From: Pseudomonas yamanorum
GTDB lineage: Bacteria > Pseudomonadota > Gammaproteobacteria > Pseudomonadales > Pseudomonadaceae
Direction: 5' to 3'
NCBI RefSeq assembly: GCF_013386765.1
Contig: NZ_JACARE010000017.1
Coordinates: 332,745-396,744, forward strand
DNA length: 64,000 bases
The notes beneath the pieces are model-generated. The model did no database searches. It had not been told where the DNA came from and saw nothing but the letters and a program-made list of their open reading frames with translations. Below, piece by piece: positions 31,645-40,416 of this stretch (positions are counted from its first letter, which is position 1; every line of letters starts with the position of its first letter). A program made the position numbers and the translations under genes.

Positions 31645-32613
31645 TCAGTTACTCAGGCGTACCCCGCCCAAACTGCCACTTAGCTCATAAGCTGCCAGTT
31701 CCGCCTGATGCGCGGCCATGATCTCCGGCAAGGAGCTGCGCAGGTATTCCACCCACGTCTTGATCTTTGCATCCAGGTACTGGCGCGACGGGTAGATGGC
31801 GTACAGGTTGAGTTCCTGGGAGCGATAGTTGGGCATCACCCGCACCAGCGTGCCGTTGCGCAGCCCTTCAATCGCCGCATACACCGGCAACAGGCCAACA
31901 CCCATGCCGCTGGTGATCGCGGTTTTCATCGCATCCGCCGAGTTCACCAGGAACGGTGAGCTGTTGATCGCCACACTTTCCTGACCTTCGGGCCCGTTGA
32001 ACGACCATTTATCCAGCTGGATCACCGGGCTGACCAGGCGCAGGCACGCGTGGTTGAGCAGGTCGCTGGGCCGTTGCGCGCAGCCGTTGGCCTTGACGTA
32101 AGCCGGCGAGGCACAGGCGATGCTGTAAGTTATCCCCAGGCGTTGCGAGACAAACCCCGAATCCGGCAGCTCGCTGGCGAGCACGATGGACACGTCGTAG
32201 CCCTCGTCCAGCAAGTCTGGCACGCGGTTGGCCATGGTCAGGTCAAAGGTCACGTCCGGGTGGGTGCGGCGGTAGCGGGCAATCGCATCGATCACAAAGT
32301 GCTGGCCGATGCCGGTCATGGTGTGCACTTTCAGCTGGCCGGCGGGGCGGGCGTGGGCGTCGCTGGCTTCGGCCTCGGCTTCTTCGACGTAGGCCAGGAT
32401 CTGCTCGCAACGCAGCAAATAGCGCTTGCCGGCCTCGGTCAGGGCGATGCGGCGGGTGGTGCGGTTGAGCAAACGGGTTTGCAGATGGGCCTCAAGGTTG
32501 GAGACCGCGCGCGAGACGTTGGCAGTGGTGGTGTCCAGTTGCACGGCGGCGGCGGTGAAGCTGCCGGCTTCGGCCACACAACTGAAGGCGCGCATGTTTT
32601 GCAAAGTGTCCAT
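31645..32613 (-). CDS. LysR-family regulator of the FUSC efflux operon (AaeR-like)
   Basis: The ATG at 32613 gives 322 residues beginning MDTLQNMRAFSCVAEAGS. The N-terminal helix-turn-helix (about 5-65, SFTAAAVQLDTTTANVSRAV) and the effector-binding half (from about 90) match LysR regulators. It is transcribed away from the outer-membrane factor/FUSC operon, the usual layout when the regulator controls that operon. The gene converges on the sensor kinase gene with 13 bases between stops. Confidence 0.9.
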   Translation of the reverse strand: MDTLQNMRAFSCVAEAGSFTAAAVQLDTTTANVSRAVSNLEAHLQTRLLNRTTRRIALTEAGKRYLLRCEQILAYVEEAEAEASDAHARPAGQLKVHTMTGIGQHFVIDAIARYRRTHPDVTFDLTMANRVPDLLDEGYDVSIVLASELPDSGFVSQRLGITYSIACASPAYVKANGCAQRPSDLLNHACLRLVSPVIQLDKWSFNGPEGQESVAINSSPFLVNSADAMKTAITSGMGVGLLPVYAAIEGLRNGTLVRVMPNYRSQELNLYAIYPSRQYLDAKIKTWVEYLRSSLPEIMAAHQAELAAYELSGSLGGVRLSN

Positions 32614-32691
32614 GGGGTGCTCTCTGGGAGATGGCAAATTGTGACACGAAGTTTCTTTTTTTTGCAGAGCGAATAATGAACCTACGAACGG

Positions 32692-32711
32692 ATTATCGCC
32701 TGAACGGTAAT
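32692..32711. promoter_or_regulatory. probable LysR-type operator
   Basis: The sequence ATTAtCG, six bases, CGgTAAT forms an interrupted dyad in the 191 bases between the LysR gene and the efflux operon. The T-N11-A spacing and the position suit a LysR binding box. Confidence 0.5.
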
Positions 32712-32804
32712 AAAGATTCACAAGAATCCCACCTTATCGCCATCCGGCCCGCCCCTTAGAATTGCGCCACCTTCCCCGCAACACCCTCTCAGGAATTCGC
32801 AGCA

Positions 32805-34316
32805 GTGCCGCGTCGCATCAGCAGAGAGCTGAAGACTCTCAGTGTTTGGGCCTTATCGTTAGCAATCAGCGGCTGCATCGGAACCGGAGGAATTGCCCCC
32901 AAAGGGCAGGCACTCGCCGCCAACACATTGGCCACCGACGAAGCGATCAAAACCGCTGCCCAGGACGCTCACTGGCCCACCGCGCAATGGTGGCAAGCCT
33001 ACGACGACCCGCAACTCAACCACTGGATCGACCTCGCCGTGCAAGGCAGCCCGAGCATGGCCATGGCCGCCGCTCGCGTGCGGGAAGCCCGGGCCATGGC
33101 CGGCATCGCCGAGTCGGCCGAGTCGTTGCAGGTCAATGGCGACGCCACGCTCAAGCGGCACAACTGGCCCAGCGACCAATTCTATGGCCCGGGCGCGCTG
33201 GACAATTCCACCACCTGGGACAACAACGCGTCCCTGGGCTTGAGCTACGCCCTCGACCTCTGGGGCCGCGAAAGCAATGCCACCGAGCGTGCCGTGGACA
33301 TGGCCCACATGAGCGCCGCCGAAGCCCGCCAGGCACAGCTTGAATTGCAGAGCAACGTGGTGCGCGCCTATATCCAGTTGTCGTTGCACTTCGCCCAGCG
33401 CGACATCGTGGCCGCGACCCTGGCCCAGCAGCAACAGATCCTCGACCTTGCGCAAAAGCGCCTGAATGGCGGGATCGGCACCCACTTCGAAGTCAGCCAG
33501 GCCGAGACGCCGTTGCCGGAAACCCACCGGCAACTGGACGCCCTGGATGAAGCCATCGCCCTGAGCCGCAACCAGTTGGCTGCGCTGGCGGGCAAGGGGC
33601 CGGGGGCGGGCGCGCAATTGCAGCGGCCGACCTTGTCCCTCGCGGCACCCCTGAAATTGCCGTCGAGCTTGCCCGCCGAACTGCTCGGCCAGCGCCCGGA
33701 CGTGGTTGCCAGCCGCTGGCAGGTGGCGGCCCAGGCCCGTGGCATTGATGTGGCCCACGCCGGTTTCTACCCCAACGTCGACCTGGTGGGCAGCCTCGGC
33801 TACGTCGCCACCGGCGGCGGGATGCTCAGTTTCCTCACGGGCAAAAAGCTCAACTACACCGCCGGCCCGGCCATCAGCCTGCCGATCTTCGACGGTGGCC
33901 GACTGCGCTCACAGTTGGGTGAAGCCAGCGCCGGCTACGACATCGCCGTCGCGCACTACAACCAGACCCTGGTCAATGCGCTCAAGGGCATCAGCGACCA
34001 GTTGATCCGCCGCGAGTCGATGGACAAGCAGCAGGCGTTCGCCGCCGAATCCGTAGCCTCGGCGCAGAAAACCTATGACATCGCGATGATCGCCTACCAG
34101 CGCGGCCTCACCGACTACCTCAACGTGCTGAACGCCCAGAGCCTGTTGTTCCGCCAGCAGCAGGTGCAGCAACAGGTCCAGGCCGCGCGCCTGAGTGCCC
34201 ACGCCGAACTGGTGACCGCGTTGGGCGGTGGCCTCGGCGCCGGCAGCGATGTGCCGCAAGACAGCAAGACTCTCCCGAGCAAGACCCCGGCGGCCCTCGC
34301 CGTGTTTGATCACTGA
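32805..34316 (+). CDS. outer-membrane efflux factor (NodT/OprM family lipoprotein)
   Basis: The 503 residues start at a GTG (AGGA ten bases upstream). A lipoprotein signal ends with LAISGC, so Cys-24 should be lipidated. The rest has the TolC-like double repeat of helices and strands (WWQAYDDPQLN, YALDLWGRESN, LSLPIFDGGRLRSQLGEA and the final helix pair). It forms the outer-membrane tunnel of a tripartite pump. It opens an operon with a FUSC transporter and an adaptor, and could also serve the RND pump upstream, which has no channel of its own. Confidence 0.92.
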   Translation: MPRRISRELKTLSVWALSLAISGCIGTGGIAPKGQALAANTLATDEAIKTAAQDAHWPTAQWWQAYDDPQLNHWIDLAVQGSPSMAMAAARVREARAMAGIAESAESLQVNGDATLKRHNWPSDQFYGPGALDNSTTWDNNASLGLSYALDLWGRESNATERAVDMAHMSAAEARQAQLELQSNVVRAYIQLSLHFAQRDIVAATLAQQQQILDLAQKRLNGGIGTHFEVSQAETPLPETHRQLDALDEAIALSRNQLAALAGKGPGAGAQLQRPTLSLAAPLKLPSSLPAELLGQRPDVVASRWQVAAQARGIDVAHAGFYPNVDLVGSLGYVATGGGMLSFLTGKKLNYTAGPAISLPIFDGGRLRSQLGEASAGYDIAVAHYNQTLVNALKGISDQLIRRESMDKQQAFAAESVASAQKTYDIAMIAYQRGLTDYLNVLNAQSLLFRQQQVQQQVQAARLSAHAELVTALGGGLGAGSDVPQDSKTLPSKTPAALAVFDH

Positions 34317-34326
34317 GTAGGACGCA

Positions 34327-36510
34327 ATGACTCCCTTGCCTGCACCGCTGCGCTGGTTGCACGCCCTTGAGTGGCGCCGTGGTTTTTTCGACTGGGCACG
34401 CAGTGATGGCGTGACCTGGGTGTATATCTTCAAGGTACTGATCGCGGCCTTCCTGACGCTGTGGCTGGCCATGCGCCTGGAGTTGCCGCAGCCGCGCACC
34501 GCGATGATCACCGTATTTATTGTGATGCAGCCGCAAAGCGGGCAGGTATTCGCCAAGAGTTTCTACCGCTTCCTCGGCACCCTGGCGGGCTCGGCGGTGA
34601 TGGTGTTTCTGATCGCGTTGTTCGCGCAGAACACAGAACTGTTCCTCGGTTCGCTGGCGATCTGGGTCGGCATCTGCACTGCTGGCGCGACCCGGAACCG
34701 CAACTTTCGCGCCTACGGGTTTGTGCTGGCCGGCTACACCGCGGCGATGGTTGGCTTGCCGGCCCTGGCCCATCCGGATGGCGCCTTTATGGCGGCGGTG
34801 TGGCGGGTCCTGGAAATCTCGTTGGGGATTGTCTGCTCCACGCTGGTCAGTGCCGCGATCCTGCCGCAAACCGCCAGCGCTGCGATGCGCAACGCCCTGT
34901 ACCAACGCTTCGGTGTGTTCGCGTTATTTGTCACCGACGGCCTGCGCGGTCGCAGCGAGCGCGAAGGGTTTGAACGCAGCAACGTGCGTTTTATCGCCGA
35001 AGCCGTGGGCCTGGAAGGGCTGCGCAGCATCACCGTGTTCGAAGACCCGCACATGCGTCGGCGCAATGGCCGGCTGACGCGGTTGAACAGCGAGTTCATG
35101 GGCATCACTACCCGCTTCAATGCCTTGCACCAACTGCTGGAACGCCTGCGCAGCCAAGAGGCCGATCACGTGGTGGCCGCTATCAAGCCAGGCCTGCAAG
35201 ACCTCGCGGAATTGCTCGACGGCTTCTCAGGCCGGGCGCTCACCAGCCCCGACGCGGCGCGCCTGGTCAGCCAACTCACCGCCTACAAGGAAGGCCTGCC
35301 CGCCAAGGTGCGCAGCCTGCGGGCGAGCTTTCAGGAAAGCGCGCCCAGTGACGCCGAGCAGCTGGATTTTCACACCGCCTACGAGCTGCTGTACCGCTTC
35401 GTCGACGAGTTGCACAGCTACGCGCAAACCCATGCGTCCCTGGCCGACCACAGCCACGAGCGCGAACACTGGGACGAGCCCTACACCCCGAAAACCAACT
35501 GGCTGGCCTGCGCCGCCTCGGGGATTCGTGCGTCATTTATCCTGATCGTGCTCGGCAGTTACTGGGTGGCCACCGCCTGGCCCAGCGGCGCCACCATGAC
35601 CCTGATTGCCGCCGCGACGGTGGGCTTGTCCGCCGCCACGCCGAACCCCAAGCGCATGGCGTTTCAAATGGCCTGCGGCACCTTGATCGGGGCGCTGGTG
35701 GGCTTTGTCGAGATGTTCTTCGTGTTCCCCTGGATCGATGGGTTCCCGCTGCTGTGCGTGATGCTCGCGCCGGTGATCATCTTCGGCTCGTTCCTGGCCT
35801 CGCGCCCACAATACGCGGGAGTCGGCGTCGGGTTGCTGATCTTCTTCAGCACCGGCTCGGTGCCGGACAACCTCACGATCTACAACCCCTACACCTTCAT
35901 CAACGACTACATCGCGATGGTCATCGGCATGCTGGTGTGTGCGGCGGCGGGGGCAATCATCCTGCCGCCCAACAGCCGCTGGTTGTGGCGACGGCTGGAG
36001 CAGGATTTGCGCGAGCAAGTAGTGTTCGCCATCAGCGGCAAGCTCAAGGGCCTGGCGTCGGGTTTCGAAAGCCGCACCCGCGACCTGCTGCACCAGGCCT
36101 ACGGCTTCGCCGCCGGGCAGCCGCAGGTGCAACGCAATCTGCTGCGCTGGATGTTCGTGGTGCTGGAAGTCGGCCACGCGATCATCGAGTTGCGCAAGGA
36201 GCAGGCAATCCTGCCGGTGCACCCGGCGTATGCCGAATCCCAGCCGTGGCGCCAGGCGATCCGGGTGATGGGCCGCTCATTGGTGCGGCTGTTCCTGCAA
36301 CCCAGCGCCAGCAATCTGGAACGCAGCCTGGTCGCCGTGGACCATGCCATCAGCCGGGTGCAGGCCACCGACGAACCCTTCGCCCCGCACTTCGACACCT
36401 CGGCCCTGCGCCGGGTGAAAAGCTACCTGCACTTTATCCGCACCTCATTGCTGGACCCGCAATCACCCCTGGCTGCCCTCAAGCCTGAAGGACCCGCTCA
36501 TGCCTCGTGA
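34327..36510 (+). CDS. FUSC-family inner-membrane efflux transporter (AaeB-like)
   Basis: The 727 residues show two hydrophobic blocks of about five or six spans each (about 30-180 and 395-545), each followed by a soluble stretch. That is the layout of AaeB and related FUSC-family exporters of aromatic acids. LELPQPRTAMITVFIVMQP and the second-half GATMTLIAAATVGLSAATPNP are recognisable family stretches. The gene follows the outer-membrane factor by 10 bases and overlaps the DUF1656 gene by 11. Confidence 0.9.
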   Translation: MTPLPAPLRWLHALEWRRGFFDWARSDGVTWVYIFKVLIAAFLTLWLAMRLELPQPRTAMITVFIVMQPQSGQVFAKSFYRFLGTLAGSAVMVFLIALFAQNTELFLGSLAIWVGICTAGATRNRNFRAYGFVLAGYTAAMVGLPALAHPDGAFMAAVWRVLEISLGIVCSTLVSAAILPQTASAAMRNALYQRFGVFALFVTDGLRGRSEREGFERSNVRFIAEAVGLEGLRSITVFEDPHMRRRNGRLTRLNSEFMGITTRFNALHQLLERLRSQEADHVVAAIKPGLQDLAELLDGFSGRALTSPDAARLVSQLTAYKEGLPAKVRSLRASFQESAPSDAEQLDFHTAYELLYRFVDELHSYAQTHASLADHSHEREHWDEPYTPKTNWLACAASGIRASFILIVLGSYWVATAWPSGATMTLIAAATVGLSAATPNPKRMAFQMACGTLIGALVGFVEMFFVFPWIDGFPLLCVMLAPVIIFGSFLASRPQYAGVGVGLLIFFSTGSVPDNLTIYNPYTFINDYIAMVIGMLVCAAAGAIILPPNSRWLWRRLEQDLREQVVFAISGKLKGLASGFESRTRDLLHQAYGFAAGQPQVQRNLLRWMFVVLEVGHAIIELRKEQAILPVHPAYAESQPWRQAIRVMGRSLVRLFLQPSASNLERSLVAVDHAISRVQATDEPFAPHFDTSALRRVKSYLHFIRTSLLDPQSPLAALKPEGPAHAS

Positions 36511-36700
36511 AATCGCCTTCCACGGCGTGTACATGCCCACCATGACCCTGATGTTTCTGATCGCGGCGGGGTTGGCCTGGGCCCTGGACCGGTTCCTGGC
36601 CGGCTTCGACCTGTACCGTTTTTTCTGGCACCCGGCGTTGCTGCGCCTGAGCCTGTTCGCTTGCTTGTTCGGCGCCCTGGCGTTGACCGTCTACCGTTGA
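36500..36700 (+). CDS. DUF1656 small membrane protein (AaeX-like)
   Basis: The 66 residues hold two hydrophobic segments (about 11-30 and 43-64) flanking the conserved YRFFWHPAL stretch. Proteins of this type sit between FUSC transporters and HlyD adaptors in many proteobacteria (AaeX in Escherichia coli). The role is unknown, but the conserved position suggests a part in the pump. Confidence 0.88.
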   Translation: MPREIAFHGVYMPTMTLMFLIAAGLAWALDRFLAGFDLYRFFWHPALLRLSLFACLFGALALTVYR

Positions 36701-36710
36701 GAATGCCCCG

Positions 36711-37571
36711 ATGAAAAAGTTTTTCAGCCTGCTCGCGACCTTGCTGGTACTGGCCCTGGCGATCTGGATTGGCCGCACGTTGTGGGTGCATTACATGGAA
36801 ACTCCCTGGACCCGCGATGGCCGGGTGCGCGCCGACATCATCAACGTCGCCGCTGACGTCACCGGCGAGGTGGTCAATGTCCCGGTGCGTGACAACCAAC
36901 TGGTGAAGAAGGGTGACCTGCTGATGCAGATCGACCCCGAGCACTACCAGATAGCCGTCAAGCAGGCGCAATCGCTGGTGGCGTCCCGCAAGGCCACCTG
37001 GGAAATGCGCAAGGTCAACGCCCACCGCCGCGCCGACCTCGATGCCCTGGTGATCTCCAAGGAAAACCGTGACGACGCCAGCAACATCGCCGACTCGGCC
37101 CTGGCGGATTACCAACATGCGCTGGCGCAACTGGAAGCGGCCGAGCTGAACCTCAAACGCACCCAGGTGCTGGCGGCGGTGGACGGCTACGTCACCAACC
37201 TCAACGTGCACCGAGGCGACTACGCGCGCATCGGCGAGGCCAAGATGGCGGTGGTGGATATGAACTCGTTCTGGGTGTACGGCTTCTTTGAGGAGACCAA
37301 GCTGCCCCACGTCAAAGTCGGTGATACAGCCGACATGCAACTGATGAGCGGCGAAACCCTCAAGGGCCACGTGGAAAGCATCTCGCGCGGGATCTACGAC
37401 CGCGACAACCCGGAGAGCCGCGAGCTGATCGCCGATGTGAACCCGACGTTCAACTGGGTGCGCCTGGCCCAGCGGGTGCCGGTGCGGATTCACATCGATG
37501 AAGTGCCGGAGGGTGTGCTGTTGGCGGCGGGTATCACCTGCACCGTGATCGTCAACCAAACACAGAACTAA
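36711..37571 (+). CDS. HlyD-type efflux adaptor (AaeA-like)
   Basis: The 286 residues have one N-terminal span (about 4-24) and a periplasmic adaptor part with ADVTGEVVNVPVRDNQLVKK (lipoyl half), a helical hairpin and LAAVDGYVTNLNVHRGDY. It should join the FUSC transporter to the outer-membrane factor. It lies 10 bases after the DUF1656 gene and closes the operon. A REP repeat follows the stop at once. Confidence 0.9.
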   Translation: MKKFFSLLATLLVLALAIWIGRTLWVHYMETPWTRDGRVRADIINVAADVTGEVVNVPVRDNQLVKKGDLLMQIDPEHYQIAVKQAQSLVASRKATWEMRKVNAHRRADLDALVISKENRDDASNIADSALADYQHALAQLEAAELNLKRTQVLAAVDGYVTNLNVHRGDYARIGEAKMAVVDMNSFWVYGFFEETKLPHVKVGDTADMQLMSGETLKGHVESISRGIYDRDNPESRELIADVNPTFNWVRLAQRVPVRIHIDEVPEGVLLAAGITCTVIVNQTQN

Positions 37572-37573
37572 TT

Positions 37574-37660
37574 GTGGGAGCTGGCTTGCCTGCGATGGCG
37601 GTGCATCAGTCAGAGAAGTATTGGCTGATACTCCGCTATCGCAGGCAAGCCAGCTCCTAC
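37574..37660. repeat. palindromic REP-type repeat (GTGGGAGCTGGCTTGCC family)
   Basis: GTGGGAGCTGGCTTGCCTGC at 37574 and its inverted copy ending CCAGCTCCTAC at 37660 flank about 40 bases. This is the same family as the three copies in the alginate operon. It lies between the adaptor gene and a converging gene. Confidence 0.9.
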
Positions 37661-37684
37661 CGTTGATCTTCATCGTTGGTGAAA

Positions 37685-38086
37685 TCAGGTTTGTAAAAAC
37701 GTCTCGTGCAGGTGGCGCCACAGCAGGGCGCCGCTGGCCTGCTTTTCAAACACCACGGTCGAACGCCGATCGGTTTGTGCGCCGCTGCCGTCCACCTGCT
37801 GCTCGCGATAACTTAACGTCGCACCACGGGCGTGTCGGTCAATCCCGGCAAATTCGCTGAGGCTGATCCTGAACCCGGGCCGCTTGCCACCGGCCTGGCT
37901 GAACAGCTGGTTGAGCAGCGCAAAATCCAGCTGCTTGCCCGCCGGGGTGATCATGGAAAAGTCCGGGGAAAAGCGCGCAAGCAAAGTCTCCAGTGTGCCC
38001 TCGGGTGCGGTCCCGGCAAACCATTGTTCGATCTCGACGTGGGCCTGGATCACTTCATCAAAAAAGTCGCGGTAATCAATCATCAT
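37685..38086 (-). CDS. DUF4440/NTF2-like small protein
   Basis: The 133 residues begin at ATG 38086, four bases inside the end of the MFS gene (ATGA), so translation is probably coupled. The cone-shaped NTF2-like pattern is suggested by the N-terminal helices (YRDFFDEVIQAHVEIEQWF), FSPDFSMITPAGKQLDF and the last strands RRSTVVFEKQ and WRHLHETFL. Members of the fold bind small molecules or act as enzymes. No activity can be assigned. In-frame codons further upstream lie in the MFS gene and are not family-like. Confidence 0.8.
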   Translation of the reverse strand: MMIDYRDFFDEVIQAHVEIEQWFAGTAPEGTLETLLARFSPDFSMITPAGKQLDFALLNQLFSQAGGKRPGFRISLSEFAGIDRHARGATLSYREQQVDGSGAQTDRRSTVVFEKQASGALLWRHLHETFLQT

Positions 38087-39270
38087 GTGGGCTCGCTGGC
38101 AGGGTGAAGCAGTGTGCTTACCTTGGACGCATCCAGGCACAGTACTGCAATCAGGGGAAACAGGGTCAACGCTGCGGCAATCGCAAAGGTCGCGGTGAAG
38201 GAGTCCAGCGCGGCCAGCACGGCACTGAGCAACGCTGCCCCGAGGCAAAAACTCAGCTGCCGATTGATGTTCCACAAGGCGCTGGCGTGGCCCATGCGTT
38301 CGGCCGGAATATCGAGAAAGGCCAGGGTTTGCGCGGTGCTGCTGCACAGGCTGCCGCCCAGGCCCATCAGGGTGTAGGCGAGCACCACGACAGGCGGGTG
38401 GGGTTCGATCAGCAACAGGATGCCGATGGATTGCAGCACCATGCCCGCCAGCAGCAACGGCCGGGGCCCGCAACGATTGAACAGTTTTTTGCTCAGGGCA
38501 ATGGCCACCCCCGAGGCCAGCGCCCAAGGCAGCATCAGCGCGCCGATGTGGCTGGCGGTAAATCCCAGGCCGTGCAGGTAAAGAATCGCCACCAGGCTGG
38601 TGCCGATAAAGACACCCGGGATGAACAGGTACACCAGCATCGCCACCCGCAGCAGCGGACGACGAATCTGCCCCAGCACCGCGCCGAGGTCCACGGGCGG
38701 GCGGGTGGAAGAGGGTGTGTCTGCCTCCAGCCAGCGCACGGTGAGCATCAGGGTGATCAGTGCCAGCGGCAGGTTGGCGAAAAAGATCCAGCGCCACGAC
38801 ACGCTGTCCACCACCAAACCGCCCAGTGCTGGCGACAGTGCTGGAATCAGCAGTGCCACGAACATCACCTTGGCCGTCAGTTGGCTGCGTTGTGCCGGCG
38901 GAAAATGCCGATAGGCCAGGGCCTGGCCCACCGGGATCAACAAGCCGCCGCCCAGGCCTTGCAGCAGGCGCCAGCCGATCAGCGCTTCAATCGATGCGGC
39001 CTGGCTCACCAGCACCGAGGCGAGGCCGAACAACAACAGGCTGACGGCAATCAAGCGCCGCTCACCCAGCAGTGCCGCCAGCCACACGCTCAGGGGAATC
39101 ACCACGGTCAGGCCGAGCATATAGGCGTTGCCGATCCACGCCAGTTGGGTGACCGAGGCCTGCAATTCCCGGGCGATGTCCGGGTAGGCGATGGTGGCGA
39201 CAAACATGTTCACCAGGTCCAGGGCGAAGCCCAGTAGAAAGATCCAGGTGACTTTCGAGCGGTAGGTCAT
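38083..39270 (-). CDS. MFS transporter
   Basis: The 395 residues from ATG 39270 (AGGAA seven bases upstream) contain about twelve spans. The stretch GNAYMLGLTVVIPLSVWLA, the loop after it with GERR, and RLLQGLGGGLLIPVGQALAY resemble the N-terminal half of drug:proton antiporters of the EmrB/QacA type, though the protein is shorter. A LysR gene faces it across 111 bases with a near-perfect palindrome. The substrate is unknown. Confidence 0.87.
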   Translation of the reverse strand: MTYRSKVTWIFLLGFALDLVNMFVATIAYPDIARELQASVTQLAWIGNAYMLGLTVVIPLSVWLAALLGERRLIAVSLLLFGLASVLVSQAASIEALIGWRLLQGLGGGLLIPVGQALAYRHFPPAQRSQLTAKVMFVALLIPALSPALGGLVVDSVSWRWIFFANLPLALITLMLTVRWLEADTPSSTRPPVDLGAVLGQIRRPLLRVAMLVYLFIPGVFIGTSLVAILYLHGLGFTASHIGALMLPWALASGVAIALSKKLFNRCGPRPLLLAGMVLQSIGILLLIEPHPPVVVLAYTLMGLGGSLCSSTAQTLAFLDIPAERMGHASALWNINRQLSFCLGAALLSAVLAALDSFTATFAIAAALTLFPLIAVLCLDASKVSTLLHPASEPT

Positions 39271-39345
39271 GGCGCGGTTCCTGCGTTGGATGGCGGCAGG
39301 GTAGGCGCGTGCGGGCACTTGGGAAACAGCGGTTTGACTGTTAGC

Positions 39346-39366
39346 TTGTCAAAAATATTTTGACAA
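39346..39366. promoter_or_regulatory. probable operator between MFS and LysR genes
   Basis: TTGTCAAAA and TTTTGACAA form inverted arms about a three-base centre (21 bases in all). The site lies 15 bases before the LysR start and 75 before the MFS start, so it could serve both divergent promoters. It holds an AT-rich centre and T-N11-A spacing typical of LysR boxes. Confidence 0.6.
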
Positions 39367-39381
39367 TGGAGGGCGTGGACG

Positions 39382-40245
39382 ATGGTCAGCCTGGATCGAT
39401 TCGACACCTTCAAGGCCGTGGTCGAGGCCGGGTCGTTGACCGCAGCCGCTGATTTCCTGGGGCAGACGCGGGCCGTGGTGAGCTTCAACCTCAAGCGCCT
39501 GGAGGCCGAGCTGGGTGTCACCCTGCTGACCCGCAGTACGCGCCAACTGGCGCTGACCGATGCCGGTGAGCGCTTTTACCTGCGCTGCACGCGGATGCTG
39601 GAAGAGGCGCGGCTGGCGGTGGAGGAAGCCCGTTCGGAACACAGCCAGCTCAAGGGCACGCTGCGGATCACCACCACTGTCGAGTACGGATTGGCCGTGG
39701 TGGTGCCGGCGCTGGAAACCTTTCGCGGCCTGCACCCGGAATTGAACGTTCAGTTATCCACCTCCTCCAGTCATGCCGATCTGATCTCCGAGCGGTTCGA
39801 TGTGGCTATCCGGCTGGGGCGCATGCTCGATTCCAATCATCGGGCGGTGCAGCTGTCGAGCTATGAGATTTTTGCCGTGGCCGCGCCGGGTTTCGCCGGG
39901 GTCACCACTCTGGATGAACTGGAGCAACTGCCCAAGCTCGGGCATGGACGGTTGACGGAATTGGCGGTGGTCGACCCGGCGGGCCTGGAGCACCTGTATC
40001 GCCCGGGGCCTGGCAAGGCCTCACTGGTTGCCGACAGCGCCGCGATCCTGCAGGCGTTCGCCGTGCGCGGGCATGGCGTGGCGATCCTGCCCCAATGGCT
40101 GGTGCAGGACGACCTCGATGCAGGGCGTTTGGTGCGGCTGCTGCCGGGCTATCGGTTTGCGCCGCAGGGGGTGTATGCGCTGTACCCGGACACCCGGCAC
40201 CTGCCGCTGAAGGTACGGGCCTTCATTGATTTCATGAAAGGCTGA
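39382..40245 (+). CDS. LysR-family transcriptional regulator
   Basis: The 287 residues have an N-terminal winged helix-turn-helix (SLTAAADFLGQTRAVVSFNL near 15-35) and a C-terminal effector domain (from about 88). GGAGG lies about ten bases before the ATG. It is divergent from the MFS gene and the 21-base palindrome, so it most likely controls the MFS/DUF4440 pair. The inducer is unknown. Confidence 0.9.
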   Translation: MVSLDRFDTFKAVVEAGSLTAAADFLGQTRAVVSFNLKRLEAELGVTLLTRSTRQLALTDAGERFYLRCTRMLEEARLAVEEARSEHSQLKGTLRITTTVEYGLAVVVPALETFRGLHPELNVQLSTSSSHADLISERFDVAIRLGRMLDSNHRAVQLSSYEIFAVAAPGFAGVTTLDELEQLPKLGHGRLTELAVVDPAGLEHLYRPGPGKASLVADSAAILQAFAVRGHGVAILPQWLVQDDLDAGRLVRLLPGYRFAPQGVYALYPDTRHLPLKVRAFIDFMKG

Positions 40246-40267
40246 TCCGTCGAGGAGTCGCAAACCT

Positions 40268-40399
40268 TGTGGCGAGGGAGCTTGCTCCCGCTGGGGTGCG
40301 AAGCGCCCCTGAAAAGGTCAGCGCATTCTTTCAGGAGAGCGTGGGTGGATGGTTTTGGGGCTGCTGCGCAGCCCAACGGGAGCAAGCTCCCTCGCCACA
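40268..40399. repeat. palindromic REP-type repeat (GTGGCGAGGGAGCTTGC family)
   Basis: TGTGGCGAGGGAGCTTGCTC at 40268 and its inverted copy ending at 40399 flank about 80 bases that include a second, partly inverted pair (CTGCGCAGC). This is the same family as the units of the array at 21991-22190. It lies between converging genes. Confidence 0.9.
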
Positions 40400-40416
40400 C
40401 GTTAGCGGTGCTGTTA

